Shown: positions 8,152 through 16,951, numbered from the stretch's first letter. The stretch: DNA of 64,000 nucleotides from Raineyella antarctica (GCF_900092135.1 NZ_FMYF01000012.1:58599-122598), one strand, 5' to 3'. The notes: generated by a model from the letters alone, not told the origin. A program made the numbers and translations.

Positions 8152-10860
8152 TCAGCCCGCCGCCCGGGCCGGGCCGGTGGCCTCCCGGGCCCGGATCCCC
8201 CCTTCCAGCACCTCCTGCATCGTGGTGACCGTCTCGGGCAGCAGGTCGACCCCGAGCGAACGCGCCTGGGCATTCAGCCGGTAGACCAGGCGTTCCACCT
8301 CCCGTACGTTGCCAGACCTGCTCTCGCAGACCAGCAGCTGGCGCTGCAGTGCCTCGTCTCCGGGCGCCGCGACCAGGCCCCGGCCGATCGCCCACTTGGC
8401 CAGGTCGGGGTCGGAGCCCTCCAGCGCCCGGGCGGACAGGACGTACGCCACGTCGCGCAGGGCGCAGGCGGCCTCGATCCGCAGCTCCTCGGCCCAGGTC
8501 CAGCCTCCGGGTGGCGCGTCGGCGAGCGGCGCGCCGCGGACCAGTTCCAGGATCGCCACCAGGGTCGCGTCACTGGCCATCTCCACCCCGCGGCCGAGCA
8601 GGATCTGCACCTCCTGCCAGTCGGAGCGGACCGCCGGGTGCAGCCTGATCCGGCCCGAGTAGGCCTCGGGCAGGTAGGCCGCACCGTCGGCGCTGGCCCC
8701 GAGCCAGCCCCGCAGCCGGCTCATGTTGGAGCGCCGGGTCGCCTCGGCGACCAGCAGGGAACGGGCCATCTCGACCGAGGAGGCGTTGGGGTGCTCGAGC
8801 AGCCAGGCGCAATACTCCAGGCACTGGCGCGGGGCCCTCGTCGGCGGGACACCGCGTGCCCCCTCGAGGACCACCGGACCGAGCAGGAGGAGCCGCGGAT
8901 CGTCTGCCATCGTGAGCTCCTCAGGGGCGGTCTGGTCAGTGTTGGGGGCCCACCAGGGGGCGGGGACGAGGGCGTCGGGAGCACTCACCCGGGCCAGTTC
9001 CACCACGGCATCCCGCACGGAGCGGGGCACGAGCTGGGGGGTGAGGTCGAGGTCGACCGGCTCGAACGTTCCGCGCAGCGGCTCCTCGTCGACCAGCAGC
9101 GTCGCGTCCGCGCCGGGGTGCTCGGAGAGCAGGACCAGCGGCCCGCGAGGCGTACGGTCGAAGCGCGCGGTGAGCCGGCTGCGCTCGGCCGGGGTGATGT
9201 CGGCGAGCAGGACCAGGACCTGCGGGGCCCACGCCTCCGCGTAGTCGGGGTCCAGGCGCAGCAGAGGCACCGGTTCGTCCGCCACCGCCGCCAGGGCCTG
9301 CTGGGTGGCGGCGGTGGACTCCCAAGCCGGCAGGATCTCCTCGAGCGTGGCGACCCGTACGACATTCTCGGCCTCGCCGACGTCCACGAACCCGCCGTCG
9401 TCGCCGACGACCAGGACGCGCGCGCCTCCGGCCCAGGGGTTGGTGGCCAGCTCCATCACGTACGAGGTGAGGACCTCTCCGGCACGACGGGCAGTGTCGG
9501 CCTGCACGCTGACCCGCCCCCAGCGCTCCAGGTCGACGAAGTAGGTGTCCTCCCCCCGGGTACCGATCGAGACCAGGGTCGGCCACAGCCGCAGCACGTC
9601 CTCCTCGATCCGCTCCCGGCGGTCGGCGGCGACCTCGGCGAGTCCGACGCTCCACGAATCGGGCGTGCGGGTGAAGGGCGCGGGTGGCCGGCCGGCCGGG
9701 TTGTCGTCCCAGTGGAACTCGATCCCGTCCGGGCCGGCGCGCAGCCAGTCGAGCCCGGCGAGTCGACCACGGCGTAGGGCGTCCCGCGCGACCATGTGGA
9801 CCGCCCATTCCACCAGCTCGACCGCAGGTGGCAGGGGCGTGGAGAGGAGTGCGCCGCGCAGCCGGACGGTGGGGTCGGTGGGGCGTTCCGGCAGCTGCCC
9901 GAGGGGTCGCTGCACGAGCTGGCGTTGCCGTCGGGCCGCCAGCATGGCAGTGATGCCGGTGGCGACCAGGGCCCCGGTGCCGCCGAGCAGCAGGCTGGGG
10001 TCGGGTGCGACGGTGTCGGACGCTTCTGCCTCGGAGCTGGCCGGGGTCGAGATCGGGATGTCCGACAGGGATGCCGGGGCCGGGGCGCCCGGAGCCGGTG
10101 CTGCGGGTACGGGCAGGGCTTCGGGTACGGGCGGGACTTCGGGCTGGACTTGGGGTTCGGCATCAGGTTTGACCGTCGGCGCTGGTCCCTCGGTCGGCGA
10201 AGCAGCCGCCGGGACCGGGATCTGCAGGACCCAGCCGGGTTCGAGGTGTTCGGGGTTACCGGCGAGCCGCTCCCGGTTGAGGTCCAGGATCTGCCGCCAC
10301 TGCATCCCGTCACCCAGATAGGTCTCGGCCAGGGTCCACAGGTCGTCACCGCGCACCACGGTGTACTCGAGTAGGGTCGAGGTCGCGGCGGGCGCGGCCT
10401 CCGTCTCGGCGACACGCGCCGACATCGCCGCCACCGGCTGGACCTGCGGCCCGGGCTGGACGGGGTGGACGGGGGCGGCATGGGCGGCGACCACCATCGG
10501 TGCGGGCGGGAGCCCATCGGTCCCGGGGTGGTCCTCGTTGGAGCCGAGCATCACCAGGACCGCCACCAGGAGTGCCCCCGACACTCCCTGCATCCATCGC
10601 AGGCCCGGGAGCCGGACGGCAGGCCGGCCCTGGAGGGCAGCAAGGTCCAGGGCGGTGGACACGGTGAACAGCACCCACACCACCCAACCCAGGGCCGTCA
10701 CGGCCCAGAGCAGGACCCGGCCGTCATCCGGGGTACGGAGCAGGTCCCAGGTCAGCTCCGAGGGATCCGGATAGTGGCCGACCGCCAGCAGCAGCCACGG
10801 CACCACGAGGAGCGAGGCCAGCAGGGCGGCCAGGGCGAGGAGTCCACGTACGACGCGCAT
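8152..10860 (-). CDS. Membrane LysM protein with SARP-like/BTAD C-terminus, Tad-linked
   Basis: A 902-residue protein with three N-terminal hydrophobic segments (about 5-28, 48-70, 92-106), a LysM domain (about 165-216, TVVRGDDLWTLAETYLGDG), a Pro/Ala-rich linker, a fourth hydrophobic segment (about 290-308), a large middle domain, a winged-helix-like segment (about 660-735) and a bacterial transcriptional activator domain to the end (AEELRIEAACALRDVAYVLSARALEG, then VLEGG). LysM suggests peptidoglycan contact and BTAD is known from SARP regulators. The topology would put a regulator-like domain on a membrane protein. Its ATG shares one base with the stop of the upstream TadE-like gene (TGATG), so it belongs to the Tad operon. 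Role in pilus assembly or sensing is inference. Confidence 0.75.
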   Translation of the reverse strand: MRVVRGLLALAALLASLLVVPWLLLAVGHYPDPSELTWDLLRTPDDGRVLLWAVTALGWVVWVLFTVSTALDLAALQGRPAVRLPGLRWMQGVSGALLVAVLVMLGSNEDHPGTDGLPPAPMVVAAHAAPVHPVQPGPQVQPVAAMSARVAETEAAPAATSTLLEYTVVRGDDLWTLAETYLGDGMQWRQILDLNRERLAGNPEHLEPGWVLQIPVPAAASPTEGPAPTVKPDAEPQVQPEVPPVPEALPVPAAPAPGAPAPASLSDIPISTPASSEAEASDTVAPDPSLLLGGTGALVATGITAMLAARRQRQLVQRPLGQLPERPTDPTVRLRGALLSTPLPPAVELVEWAVHMVARDALRRGRLAGLDWLRAGPDGIEFHWDDNPAGRPPAPFTRTPDSWSVGLAEVAADRRERIEEDVLRLWPTLVSIGTRGEDTYFVDLERWGRVSVQADTARRAGEVLTSYVMELATNPWAGGARVLVVGDDGGFVDVGEAENVVRVATLEEILPAWESTAATQQALAAVADEPVPLLRLDPDYAEAWAPQVLVLLADITPAERSRLTARFDRTPRGPLVLLSEHPGADATLLVDEEPLRGTFEPVDLDLTPQLVPRSVRDAVVELARVSAPDALVPAPWWAPNTDQTAPEELTMADDPRLLLLGPVVLEGARGVPPTRAPRQCLEYCAWLLEHPNASSVEMARSLLVAEATRRSNMSRLRGWLGASADGAAYLPEAYSGRIRLHPAVRSDWQEVQILLGRGVEMASDATLVAILELVRGAPLADAPPGGWTWAEELRIEAACALRDVAYVLSARALEGSDPDLAKWAIGRGLVAAPGDEALQRQLLVCESRSGNVREVERLVYRLNAQARSLGVDLLPETVTTMQEVLEGGIRAREATGPARAAG

Positions 10861-11273
10861 CAGCGCCCCCGATACCTGTCGGCGACGCTGACCGCGTCGG
10901 CAGTGATGGTGATCCGCCCTGGAAGCCCCGGCAGCAGCAGGTCCGCCAGGGCGACGGTACAGCTGGCGGTCGCGGTGACCTCCCCCGGTGAGCCGGGGGG
11001 CCGGCTGAGGGCGGTGGCGTCGACGACGACGGCTGACGGCCGACAGGACAGGTCGGCGAGGTTGCGCAGGCCCGCCTCGCGGCCCAGGGCAGCCGACGTC
11101 CGGGCATCAGAGATGACAGTCGCCGTCCGGGCCGCACGGTGGGCCGCCTCGTCGACGGTGGCCCGCGCCGACCAGACCCGGGCGCCCGCCACCACCAGCC
11201 CGACCAGTGCCATCAGGGCGGGCACGAGGACGACGACCTCGACGGCCGCATTCCCCCGCTGGTCCCGCCTCAT
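10860..11273 (-). CDS. TadE-like pseudopilin (second)
   Basis: A 137-residue protein beginning MRRDQRGNAAVEVVVLVPALMALV, the typical TadE/TadG N-terminus: a short basic leader, RGNAAVE processing-site region and one hydrophobic helix, then a small extracellular domain with two cysteines. Expected to be a minor pilin-like component of the Tad machine. Start ATG at 11273 overlaps the stop of the preceding TadE-like gene by four bases (ATGA). A longer reading to 11594 is rejected because it would run through that gene. Confidence 0.8.
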   Translation of the reverse strand: MRRDQRGNAAVEVVVLVPALMALVGLVVAGARVWSARATVDEAAHRAARTATVISDARTSAALGREAGLRNLADLSCRPSAVVVDATALSRPPGSPGEVTATASCTVALADLLLPGLPGRITITADAVSVADRYRGR

Positions 11274-11632
11274 CGGGGCACCTCCCGGGGAGCCGATGCA
11301 CTGACCTCGATCCGTCCCAGTCCCAGGTCGACCAGAAGGGGGGCCGAGCCGGTGACGACGACCTCGACCTGGCGGCCACCGCGCTCGGCGCGGACATCGA
11401 CGTCCTCCACGCCGCCGGCACCCGCGACCCGGAGGGCCGCCGCGCGGGCGGTGGCCGGGTTCGCGCGTTCGACGCTCAACATGTCCGCGGCGGTCGCCGC
11501 GGCCGACGTGAGGGTGAGCCGCGCGTGCCACCAGACGCCGAGCTGGATGGTACCCAGCACCAGCAGCATGACCAGCGGCCACAGCACGGCCCATTGCAGG
11601 CTCTCGGTCAGCCCACGTTCGTCCCTCGTCAG
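11270..11632 (-). CDS. TadE-like pseudopilin (first), probable CTG start
   Basis: A 120-residue protein with the TadE pattern RDERGLTESLQWAVLWPLVMLLVLG at the N-terminus, one membrane helix and a soluble tail ending at EVSASAPREVPR. There is no ATG, GTG or TTG in frame between the upstream pilin gene and the conserved RDERG motif. The only fitting start is CTG at 11632, which overlaps the pilin stop as CTGA, mirroring the ATGA overlaps that join other genes of this operon. The next usable codon (GTG inside WAVLWP) would delete the leader and processing site. The start is therefore an inference; the coding frame itself is clear. Confidence 0.7.
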   Translation of the reverse strand: MTRDERGLTESLQWAVLWPLVMLLVLGTIQLGVWWHARLTLTSAAATAADMLSVERANPATARAAALRVAGAGGVEDVDVRAERGGRQVEVVVTGSAPLLVDLGLGRIEVSASAPREVPR

Positions 11633-11811
11633 GAGGGCATGTTGGACTTGACGTACGCGGTGACCGCCGTGATCACGATCGTCGCGACGGTGACGGCCCC
11701 AGCGAGCAGGATGGCGTTCTCGGTGCTCTGGGAGAGTCCGCGCTCGTCGCGGGTCCGGGGTCCGACGACGAGCAGCAGCAGGGTGCTGAGGGCGGTGGAG
11801 ATGGTGGACAT
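11629..11811 (-). CDS. flp: Flp-type pilin subunit
   Basis: A 60-residue small pilin. A leader of about 20 residues precedes TRDERGLSQSTENAILLAGAV, which carries a G-x-x-x-x-E class III prepilin processing motif with Glu at the +5-like position, then one hydrophobic helix and a short polar tail ending KSNMPS. Expected to be the main building block of the Tad pilus after cleavage. The ATG has GAGGAAAGGAA upstream, a strong ribosome binding site, fitting high expression. A 69-base gap separates it from tadC; it is coupled to the following TadE-like gene. Confidence 0.85.
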   Translation of the reverse strand: MSTISTALSTLLLLVVGPRTRDERGLSQSTENAILLAGAVTVATIVITAVTAYVKSNMPS

Positions 11812-11880
11812 GGTAGTTCCTTTCCTCGGGTGGTGTGGCGGTGGTGGAGGTCGTGCCGGTGAAGGTCGTACCGGTGGGAG

Positions 11881-12798
11881 TCATGGTGTGCCGCCTGCTC
11901 CGGTCAGCCGCAGCAGCGGCGGGACGAGGAAGACCAGCGCGAAGACCATCGAGGGGATGACCATGAAGACGGTCATCTGTTCGGAGACCTTCGCGGCGCT
12001 GATCTTCTGGGCGCTGAGGTGGGAATCGCGCAGCTCTCGCACCCGGGCCCGCAGCGCGCCGGTCAGGGAGGCGCCCGACTCCTCGAGTTGCATCACGTCG
12101 GCGACGTCGGCCAGCTCGGGCAGCTCGAGCCGTTCCGCCAGCGCGCGGAGCTCGGCGTACGGGGGGCGCTGTTCGAGGCGGGCCCGGTCCAGCGCCGAGC
12201 GCAGGTGCAGGAACAGCGGCGCGTCCGAGGCGTACGCGGCGGAGGCGAGTGCCTGGGGCGCCGACAGGTTGGCCAACCGTTCCAGGGTGACAAGGTCGAA
12301 GTAGGTATAGAGAGACTCGGCCATGTCGGCGCGCAGGGCCGGGGCACGACGTCGCAACGTCACGTCGGGGACGAACCACCCGATGATCGCGCCGGCCAGT
12401 GCCACCCCGACCGGCACGAAGGGCGTCCAACCGGCAAGGAATCCGATACAGCCCGCCACCACACCCGGGACGATGGTTCCGATCACTGTGAAGACGGCCT
12501 TCTCGGCCATGAAGTCGGCGATCGGGATGTTCCGGGCCGCCAGGGCCCGGCGTTGCGAGGCGGGTAGCGGTGCCAGCGGATGCCGGGCCAGCCAGGCTCC
12601 GAGGCGGTCGCTGCGCGAGGCCGGTCCGGCGGTCGTCAGGTCGGCCGCGGTGTCGGCCGGGCGGCTGGTGTCGAGGAACGCCAGACCGGCGGCCAGGGAT
12701 GGCACCGGGGCGCGGAGCCCGCGTACGACCGCCACGGCGCCGAGGCCGACCAAGGCGCCGATGGCGGCCACCAGCAGCGTCCACGCGGCGGACGTCAT
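11881..12798 (-). CDS. tadC: Tad pilus inner-membrane platform protein TadC
   Basis: A 305-residue type II secretion F-domain protein. It has an N-terminal helix, a central pair of helices (about 105-150), the cytoplasmic F domain with LYTYFDLVTLERLANLSAPQALASAA, and a C-terminal helix (VFMVIPSMVFALVFLVPPLLRL). It forms the assembly platform with TadB and is driven by TadA. Its start overlaps the tadB stop by four bases (12795-12798). Confidence 0.88.
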   Translation of the reverse strand: MTSAAWTLLVAAIGALVGLGAVAVVRGLRAPVPSLAAGLAFLDTSRPADTAADLTTAGPASRSDRLGAWLARHPLAPLPASQRRALAARNIPIADFMAEKAVFTVIGTIVPGVVAGCIGFLAGWTPFVPVGVALAGAIIGWFVPDVTLRRRAPALRADMAESLYTYFDLVTLERLANLSAPQALASAAYASDAPLFLHLRSALDRARLEQRPPYAELRALAERLELPELADVADVMQLEESGASLTGALRARVRELRDSHLSAQKISAAKVSEQMTVFMVIPSMVFALVFLVPPLLRLTGAGGTP

Positions 12799-13667
12799 CG
12801 GGTAGCTCCGGCCAGGATGCGCTGGCGCTCGCGAGGCCTGGTCAACCGGCGCATCATCGCGAGGGACCCGACGTACGCACCGACCAGCCCCAGCAGGAGG
12901 GCCTGCCCGAGCGGGGTGGAGTAGGGGCTGAAGAAGTCTCCGCCGAAGACCAGGGCAACGCCGAGCATGCCCAGGGTGATCGTGGTCACCTGGCGCACCA
13001 CGATCCGAGGCTTGGCCCGCTCCGCCTCGATCTCGCGCCGGGCGGCCAGGGTCTGCTCGATGGTGTCGGACAGCGAGGTGAGCGTGGCGGTGGCACCGGT
13101 CCCGCCGCGGTGGGCGGCCAGACCGAGGGCGGCGAGGACGGCATCGGCCTCCGGGGTGTGCAGGTGGTCGGCCATTTCGCGCAGGGAGTCCCGGACGCTC
13201 CAGCGCTGGTCCAGCCGCCGGACCACCCGGTCGATGTGGGGGGCCAGTAGCGCCGGGGCGTTCCGCCGGGAGGTGCGGATCGCGTCGGCGATCGACTGCC
13301 CGGTCGGCAGCGTGGCGACCAGGCTGTGGACCCAGCGATCAAGCGCACTGAGCTGGTCGATCGAGGGAGTAGGTGGATCGGCCAGCAGGGCTGGCAGGGC
13401 GAAGACAGCCAGCGGGACGATGAACAGCCAGACCACCCAGCCGGTGAGCGCGTACCCGAGGATCCCGGCGACGACCGCAGCCGCCAGCCGGATGTCCCGG
13501 CGTCGGCCGGCCGGCCCCTCTGGGCGTCGGGTGACATCTGCCCAGCGTTGCGCCCAACTCCGCGGCCGCGCCATGACGACCACCTGATCGCGCGGGACGG
13601 CACCCAGCACCACGAGACCGATTCCCGCGGTGAGGAGGGCGCCACACAGGGCCACCAGTGCCGTCAT
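12795..13667 (-). CDS. tadB: Tad pilus inner-membrane platform protein TadB
   Basis: A 290-residue type II secretion F-domain protein with helices at residues 3-22, 65-92 and near the C-terminus. The F domain includes VHSLVATLPTGQSIADAIRTSRRNAP and REMADHLHTPEADAVLAALGLAAHRGGTGA, close to actinobacterial TadB. It is coupled by ATGA overlaps to tadA upstream and tadC downstream, so the platform pair and motor are made from one message. Confidence 0.88.
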   Translation of the reverse strand: MTALVALCGALLTAGIGLVVLGAVPRDQVVVMARPRSWAQRWADVTRRPEGPAGRRRDIRLAAAVVAGILGYALTGWVVWLFIVPLAVFALPALLADPPTPSIDQLSALDRWVHSLVATLPTGQSIADAIRTSRRNAPALLAPHIDRVVRRLDQRWSVRDSLREMADHLHTPEADAVLAALGLAAHRGGTGATATLTSLSDTIEQTLAARREIEAERAKPRIVVRQVTTITLGMLGVALVFGGDFFSPYSTPLGQALLLGLVGAYVGSLAMMRRLTRPRERQRILAGATR

Positions 13668-15115
13668 AGGGCACCCGGCCAGGCCGGACGGAACCGCTCC
13701 AGCTCCGCGAGGGACTCCGGCACAGGATCGAAGACCTGTGGCGTCCGTGCGGTGGGAATGGCGTTGTAGGTCAGGTGGGTCACGGGGCGACCGTTCTCCA
13801 GTGCCCCCGTGACCTCGCGCACCTCGCTGACCAGGCGTCGGCGGGTGCCGCCGCGCCAGGTCTCGTCGATCAGCTGGACGTGGACGAACAGGTCGATGTT
13901 GTGCGCGATCTGCCGATATGCCTCCTCGACGGTGAGGACGCCGCCCTGGGCCGCCCGTGAGGCGAGCCGGTCCATGGTCGACGCGGCCGAGTGCGAGTGG
14001 GTCGTACTGAGCGTCCCGGCGCCGGACTGCATCGCTTCGAACATCGCGCCGGCCTCGGCGCCCCGGACCTCGCCGACGACGATCCGTGACAGGTTCTGTC
14101 GCAGGGCCTCGGGGAGCAGGTCCGCCACCGTCACCTCGCCGATCCGGCGGCCGGCGACGACCTCGCCCTGGCCGGTCTTGGCCTGCAGGGCGACGATGTT
14201 GCGGCGTTCGGGCAGCAGGTGGGTGAGCAGCTCGTAGTCGGTCTCCAGGGTGCCGAAGCGCTCGTTGGCCGGGATGGCGTCGATCAGTGCCCGAAGGAGG
14301 GTGGTCTTCCCGGCGCCCTGGTCGCCCGAGATCACCACGGATCGGCGCGACATCACGGCGGCGTGCAGGTAACGGGCGAGCTCCTCGGGAAGCATCCCGC
14401 TGTCCACCAGTTCGGGCAGGCCGATGTCGGTGAGCAGGTGCTGGCGGATGGTGACCGAGGGTCGGTACGACAGCCCGAACCCGATGGCGTGCAGGCGGAA
14501 CCTGTCCCCGAGTGCCAGCGTCATCGTCGGATGCGCGTCGTCGAAGGGGCGGCTCGGCCGAGCCTGTTCCCCAAGGAAGCGGATGGCCTCCACGAGCTCC
14601 TCGTCGGACTCCGCCACCGGGGCGTGCTGCTCACGCCTTCCGTCCCCGTACTGGACGACCACCGAGTCACAGCCGTGGATCTCGATGTTCTCGGCCGTCG
14701 GGATGTCGAACAGCGGCTGCATCCTCCCGTAGCCGAAGACGGCGCTGGAGACTGCGCGGACGTAAGACTCCTCGGTGTCGAGGTCCCACAGTGCCGCCCC
14801 GGACGCCTGGAGTTGCTCGGCATGGGAACGTACGACCTGCCGGATGACGGCCCGACCCATCAACCGGCGATCACCCTCCGGCATGGCGCGGGCGTACTCG
14901 TCCTGGTGGTGCTCGACCCGATCGCTGATCTCCGCTGCGGCGCGCCGGCGCAGCGTGACGACCACGCCCCAGTCGACGGTCTCGCGCTGCGGGGGGACGA
15001 CCCTCTTGGCGCTTGGAAGTGGCAGGTCGACCGGGGTGACCTCGGTGATCGCGCGCCGCCCCAGCAGGGGGACCTGGTCGAGCGGCAGGCGGTCCAGTGG
15101 CATGTGCTGTGTCAT
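13664..15115 (-). CDS. tadA: Tad pilus assembly ATPase TadA/CpaF
   Basis: A 483-residue secretion ATPase. The Walker A motif is SGDQGAGKTTLLRAL (about residues 258-272); Asp-box ETDYELLTHLLPERRNIVALQ, the Walker B region SRIVVGEVRGAEAGAMFEAMQ and the histidine-box STTHSHSAASTMDRL follow, in the order expected for the CpaF branch of the type II/IV secretion ATPases. The N-terminal domain holds the usual GYGRMQPLFD segment. It should power pilus polymerisation at the inner membrane. Start and stop overlap the neighbouring genes by four bases. Confidence 0.95.
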   Translation of the reverse strand: MTQHMPLDRLPLDQVPLLGRRAITEVTPVDLPLPSAKRVVPPQRETVDWGVVVTLRRRAAAEISDRVEHHQDEYARAMPEGDRRLMGRAVIRQVVRSHAEQLQASGAALWDLDTEESYVRAVSSAVFGYGRMQPLFDIPTAENIEIHGCDSVVVQYGDGRREQHAPVAESDEELVEAIRFLGEQARPSRPFDDAHPTMTLALGDRFRLHAIGFGLSYRPSVTIRQHLLTDIGLPELVDSGMLPEELARYLHAAVMSRRSVVISGDQGAGKTTLLRALIDAIPANERFGTLETDYELLTHLLPERRNIVALQAKTGQGEVVAGRRIGEVTVADLLPEALRQNLSRIVVGEVRGAEAGAMFEAMQSGAGTLSTTHSHSAASTMDRLASRAAQGGVLTVEEAYRQIAHNIDLFVHVQLIDETWRGGTRRRLVSEVREVTGALENGRPVTHLTYNAIPTARTPQVFDPVPESLAELERFRPAWPGAL

Positions 15116-15867
15116 CGGGCCACCGCCTCCCCGAGGCGGGATGCCTCGAAGTCACGCAGGGCCTCGAGCAAAGGCGATCGCTCCCAGCGGCGCGGTGGTG
15201 GCGCTCCATCCGACAGCACGGCGGCGTGGTCGGGCAGGAACGGCAGTACCAGGTCAACACGCCAGCCGAACTGCGCGGCCACCTCGTGGCGGTCGTAGGG
15301 CATCCCCTCACCGACCAGCGCCAGGCCGGCACGCGTGCCCCTCGGCGATCGGGCCACCAGCGGGTCGAGCACGTCGACCACCGGCCGCGCCGCGGCCAGG
15401 TGCCGCAGGCTGGTCCGCGCCACCAGCAGGACCTCGTCGGCGATGCGTACGAGGGGCTCGGCCGTTCGCGCCGAGGTTCCCCGGCCGGCGTCGATGACGA
15501 CGTGGGTGCCCTCGTCCGCCAGGCGACGCAGGACGTCGGCGAGGTCGGGCCAGGCGGACTCGAACAGCTCGGCCGCCCCCAGGTGGCCGATGCCGGGCAG
15601 GAAGCGACGCTCGCCGTCGCGGTCCAGCGGCACGGTCGCCGCCTCGAGGTCGAAGGGAGCCCCCATCCGGCGCCGACGGGCGAACTCCTCCAGACCACTG
15701 CTCGCGGCGGCGGTGCCGCGCAGGTACCCGGCGAGGACCGCCTGGGCCGCATCACGGGAGGCGTCAACCAGGAGCACGGGGCCCTGGTGCTGGAGCGCGA
15801 GGCCCAGAGCGGTCGTGGTGACTCCGGGCGAGCCGGCAGGGCCGACGATCAGGTGGACGGGCATCAC
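15112..15867 (-). CDS. TadZ/CpaE-like ParA-family protein with altered P-loop
   Basis: A 251-residue MinD/ParA-like protein in the TadZ position. The N-terminal loop reads GPAGSPGVTTTALGLAL, so both the deviant and the classical P-loop lysines of KGGxGKT are replaced. The second motif is VLLVDASRD, and the third HVVIDAGRG. TadZ proteins localise the Tad machine to a site in the cell; the missing lysines suggest weak or no ATP hydrolysis, a change I associate with actinobacterial pilus loci. It overlaps both neighbours by four bases. Two consecutive ATG codons open the gene. Confidence 0.75.
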   Translation of the reverse strand: MMPVHLIVGPAGSPGVTTTALGLALQHQGPVLLVDASRDAAQAVLAGYLRGTAAASSGLEEFARRRRMGAPFDLEAATVPLDRDGERRFLPGIGHLGAAELFESAWPDLADVLRRLADEGTHVVIDAGRGTSARTAEPLVRIADEVLLVARTSLRHLAAARPVVDVLDPLVARSPRGTRAGLALVGEGMPYDRHEVAAQFGWRVDLVLPFLPDHAAVLSDGAPPPRRWERSPLLEALRDFEASRLGEAVAR

Positions 15868-16550
15868 TCACTCCTGACCAGGACGATGCGGTCCTCGGCG
15901 GCGAGGCGGGCGACGGCCTCCACGTCGCGGCGGGCGACCGTGACGTCGACGAGCATGGCGACCTGGTCGGCGCTGGTCTCCATCGGCCGGTGCACCTCGG
16001 CACGGAAGGCCCGCGCGGTGCCGGCCGCGCCGCCGGCGACCGGCTGCTCGGCCGCTGCCTCGACGAGCAGGACGGGGGTACCTGGCTCGATCGGCACTCG
16101 GGGGACGCGTCCCTCCTCCAGGCGGAGTCCGACCACCGCGGTCCCCGCCTCGAGTTCGGGCCGACCGATCGCCTCCCGTGGCAGGAGGCTCCCGGCGGCG
16201 ACGTCGGTGCGCACCTGTTGGCCGATGACCGAGGCCAGGTCGTCGGAGAGCAGGGCATCCACCCCGCCGAGGCGACCCACGCTGACCGGGCTGAGGTCCT
16301 GCGACGTGATCACGTGCCCCCGGTACAGCGTGTCGTTGACGCGCAGCACGGTCGTCGTCTCCGCGACCCGGTTCCACAACAGCACCGAACCGAGCGCGCC
16401 GAGCGCCAGTGCCAGGACCCCGGCCAGGATCCACCGGGGCTGGCGGCGACGCAGCCCGGGCAGCGGCGCGCCGGCGGTTGACGTACGTGGGGCCGCGTCC
16501 GGGAGCGACGGCGGCGCGGGCAGCGGCGAGGTGGTCTGAGTGGTCGTCAT
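15864..16550 (-). CDS. SAF-domain protein, CpaB/RcpC-like
   Basis: A 228-residue protein with a Pro-rich cytoplasmic N-terminus, one membrane helix (about 41-60, WILAGVLALALGALGSVLLW) and a SAF domain (RVNDTLYRGHVITSQDLSPVSVG, then DVAAGSLLPREAI). In Tad systems the CpaB/RcpC protein stabilises the pilus at the envelope. It is the first gene of the leftward Tad operon; CGGAGA lies a few bases before the ATG. The Gram-positive context has no secretin, so its role here is less clear than in proteobacteria. Confidence 0.75.
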   Translation of the reverse strand: MTTTQTTSPLPAPPSLPDAAPRTSTAGAPLPGLRRRQPRWILAGVLALALGALGSVLLWNRVAETTTVLRVNDTLYRGHVITSQDLSPVSVGRLGGVDALLSDDLASVIGQQVRTDVAAGSLLPREAIGRPELEAGTAVVGLRLEEGRVPRVPIEPGTPVLLVEAAAEQPVAGGAAGTARAFRAEVHRPMETSADQVAMLVDVTVARRDVEAVARLAAEDRIVLVRSE

Positions 16551-16715
16551 CAGGTCTCCGTGGCATCCGATAGAGGGTGTCGAGGCTGACGCTAGGCAGA
16601 CAGCGGGTCAGGTCCAGCGGCTGCGATGGTGAAGTCGCGGTGAACATCAGGGGCGGCATGGGACGTTCGGGGGCTGCGAGACGTGTTCTGGGGCACGTCC
16701 CCATGCTGCTGGCCC

Positions 16716-16782
16716 GGTGTTGCCCGAGGTGTTGTCCGGACCATGCCCGGTGTTGTCCATATCACCGTCGGTGTTGTCCGGA
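16716..16782. repeat. Spaced GGTGTTGTCC words
   Basis: GGTGTTGCCC or GGTGTTGTCC occurs four times, near 16717, 16728, 16749 and 16770; the last three have about 20-base spacing, close to two helical turns. They lie 165-230 bases upstream of the Tad operon start and could be protein-binding sites. Confidence 0.4.
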
Positions 16783-16885
16783 GGCCACGATGCGTCTGTG
16801 CGCCCCCTGAGGCCCTGCGCTTCCGGTTCCGGACACTTCGAAACTGGGGCTAGCCAAAAGTCGCGGACTGAGTAAGCTGGACCTA

Positions 16886-16951
16886 ATCTCGTAGCGAGAC
16901 CAAAGAAATCCCAAGGGCCGTTCGGTGTCGTACCGGCGGCCCTTGGTGCTG
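16886..16951. repeat. Covarying hairpin element, copy 1
   Basis: A 66-base element matching 17149-17214 at 59 of 66 positions. It contains TCTCG-TAG-CGAGA (16887-16899) and a long hairpin: CCAAGGGCCG (16911-16920) pairs perfectly with CGGCCCTTGG (16937-16946), and inside the loop CGGT (16923-16926) can pair with ACCG (16932-16935). Confidence 0.75.

Noticed and set aside
16886..16951. Hairpin copy 1 as a CRISPR repeat or tRNA-like gene
   Set aside because: Only two copies with about 200 bases between, no leader or cas genes, and no cloverleaf.
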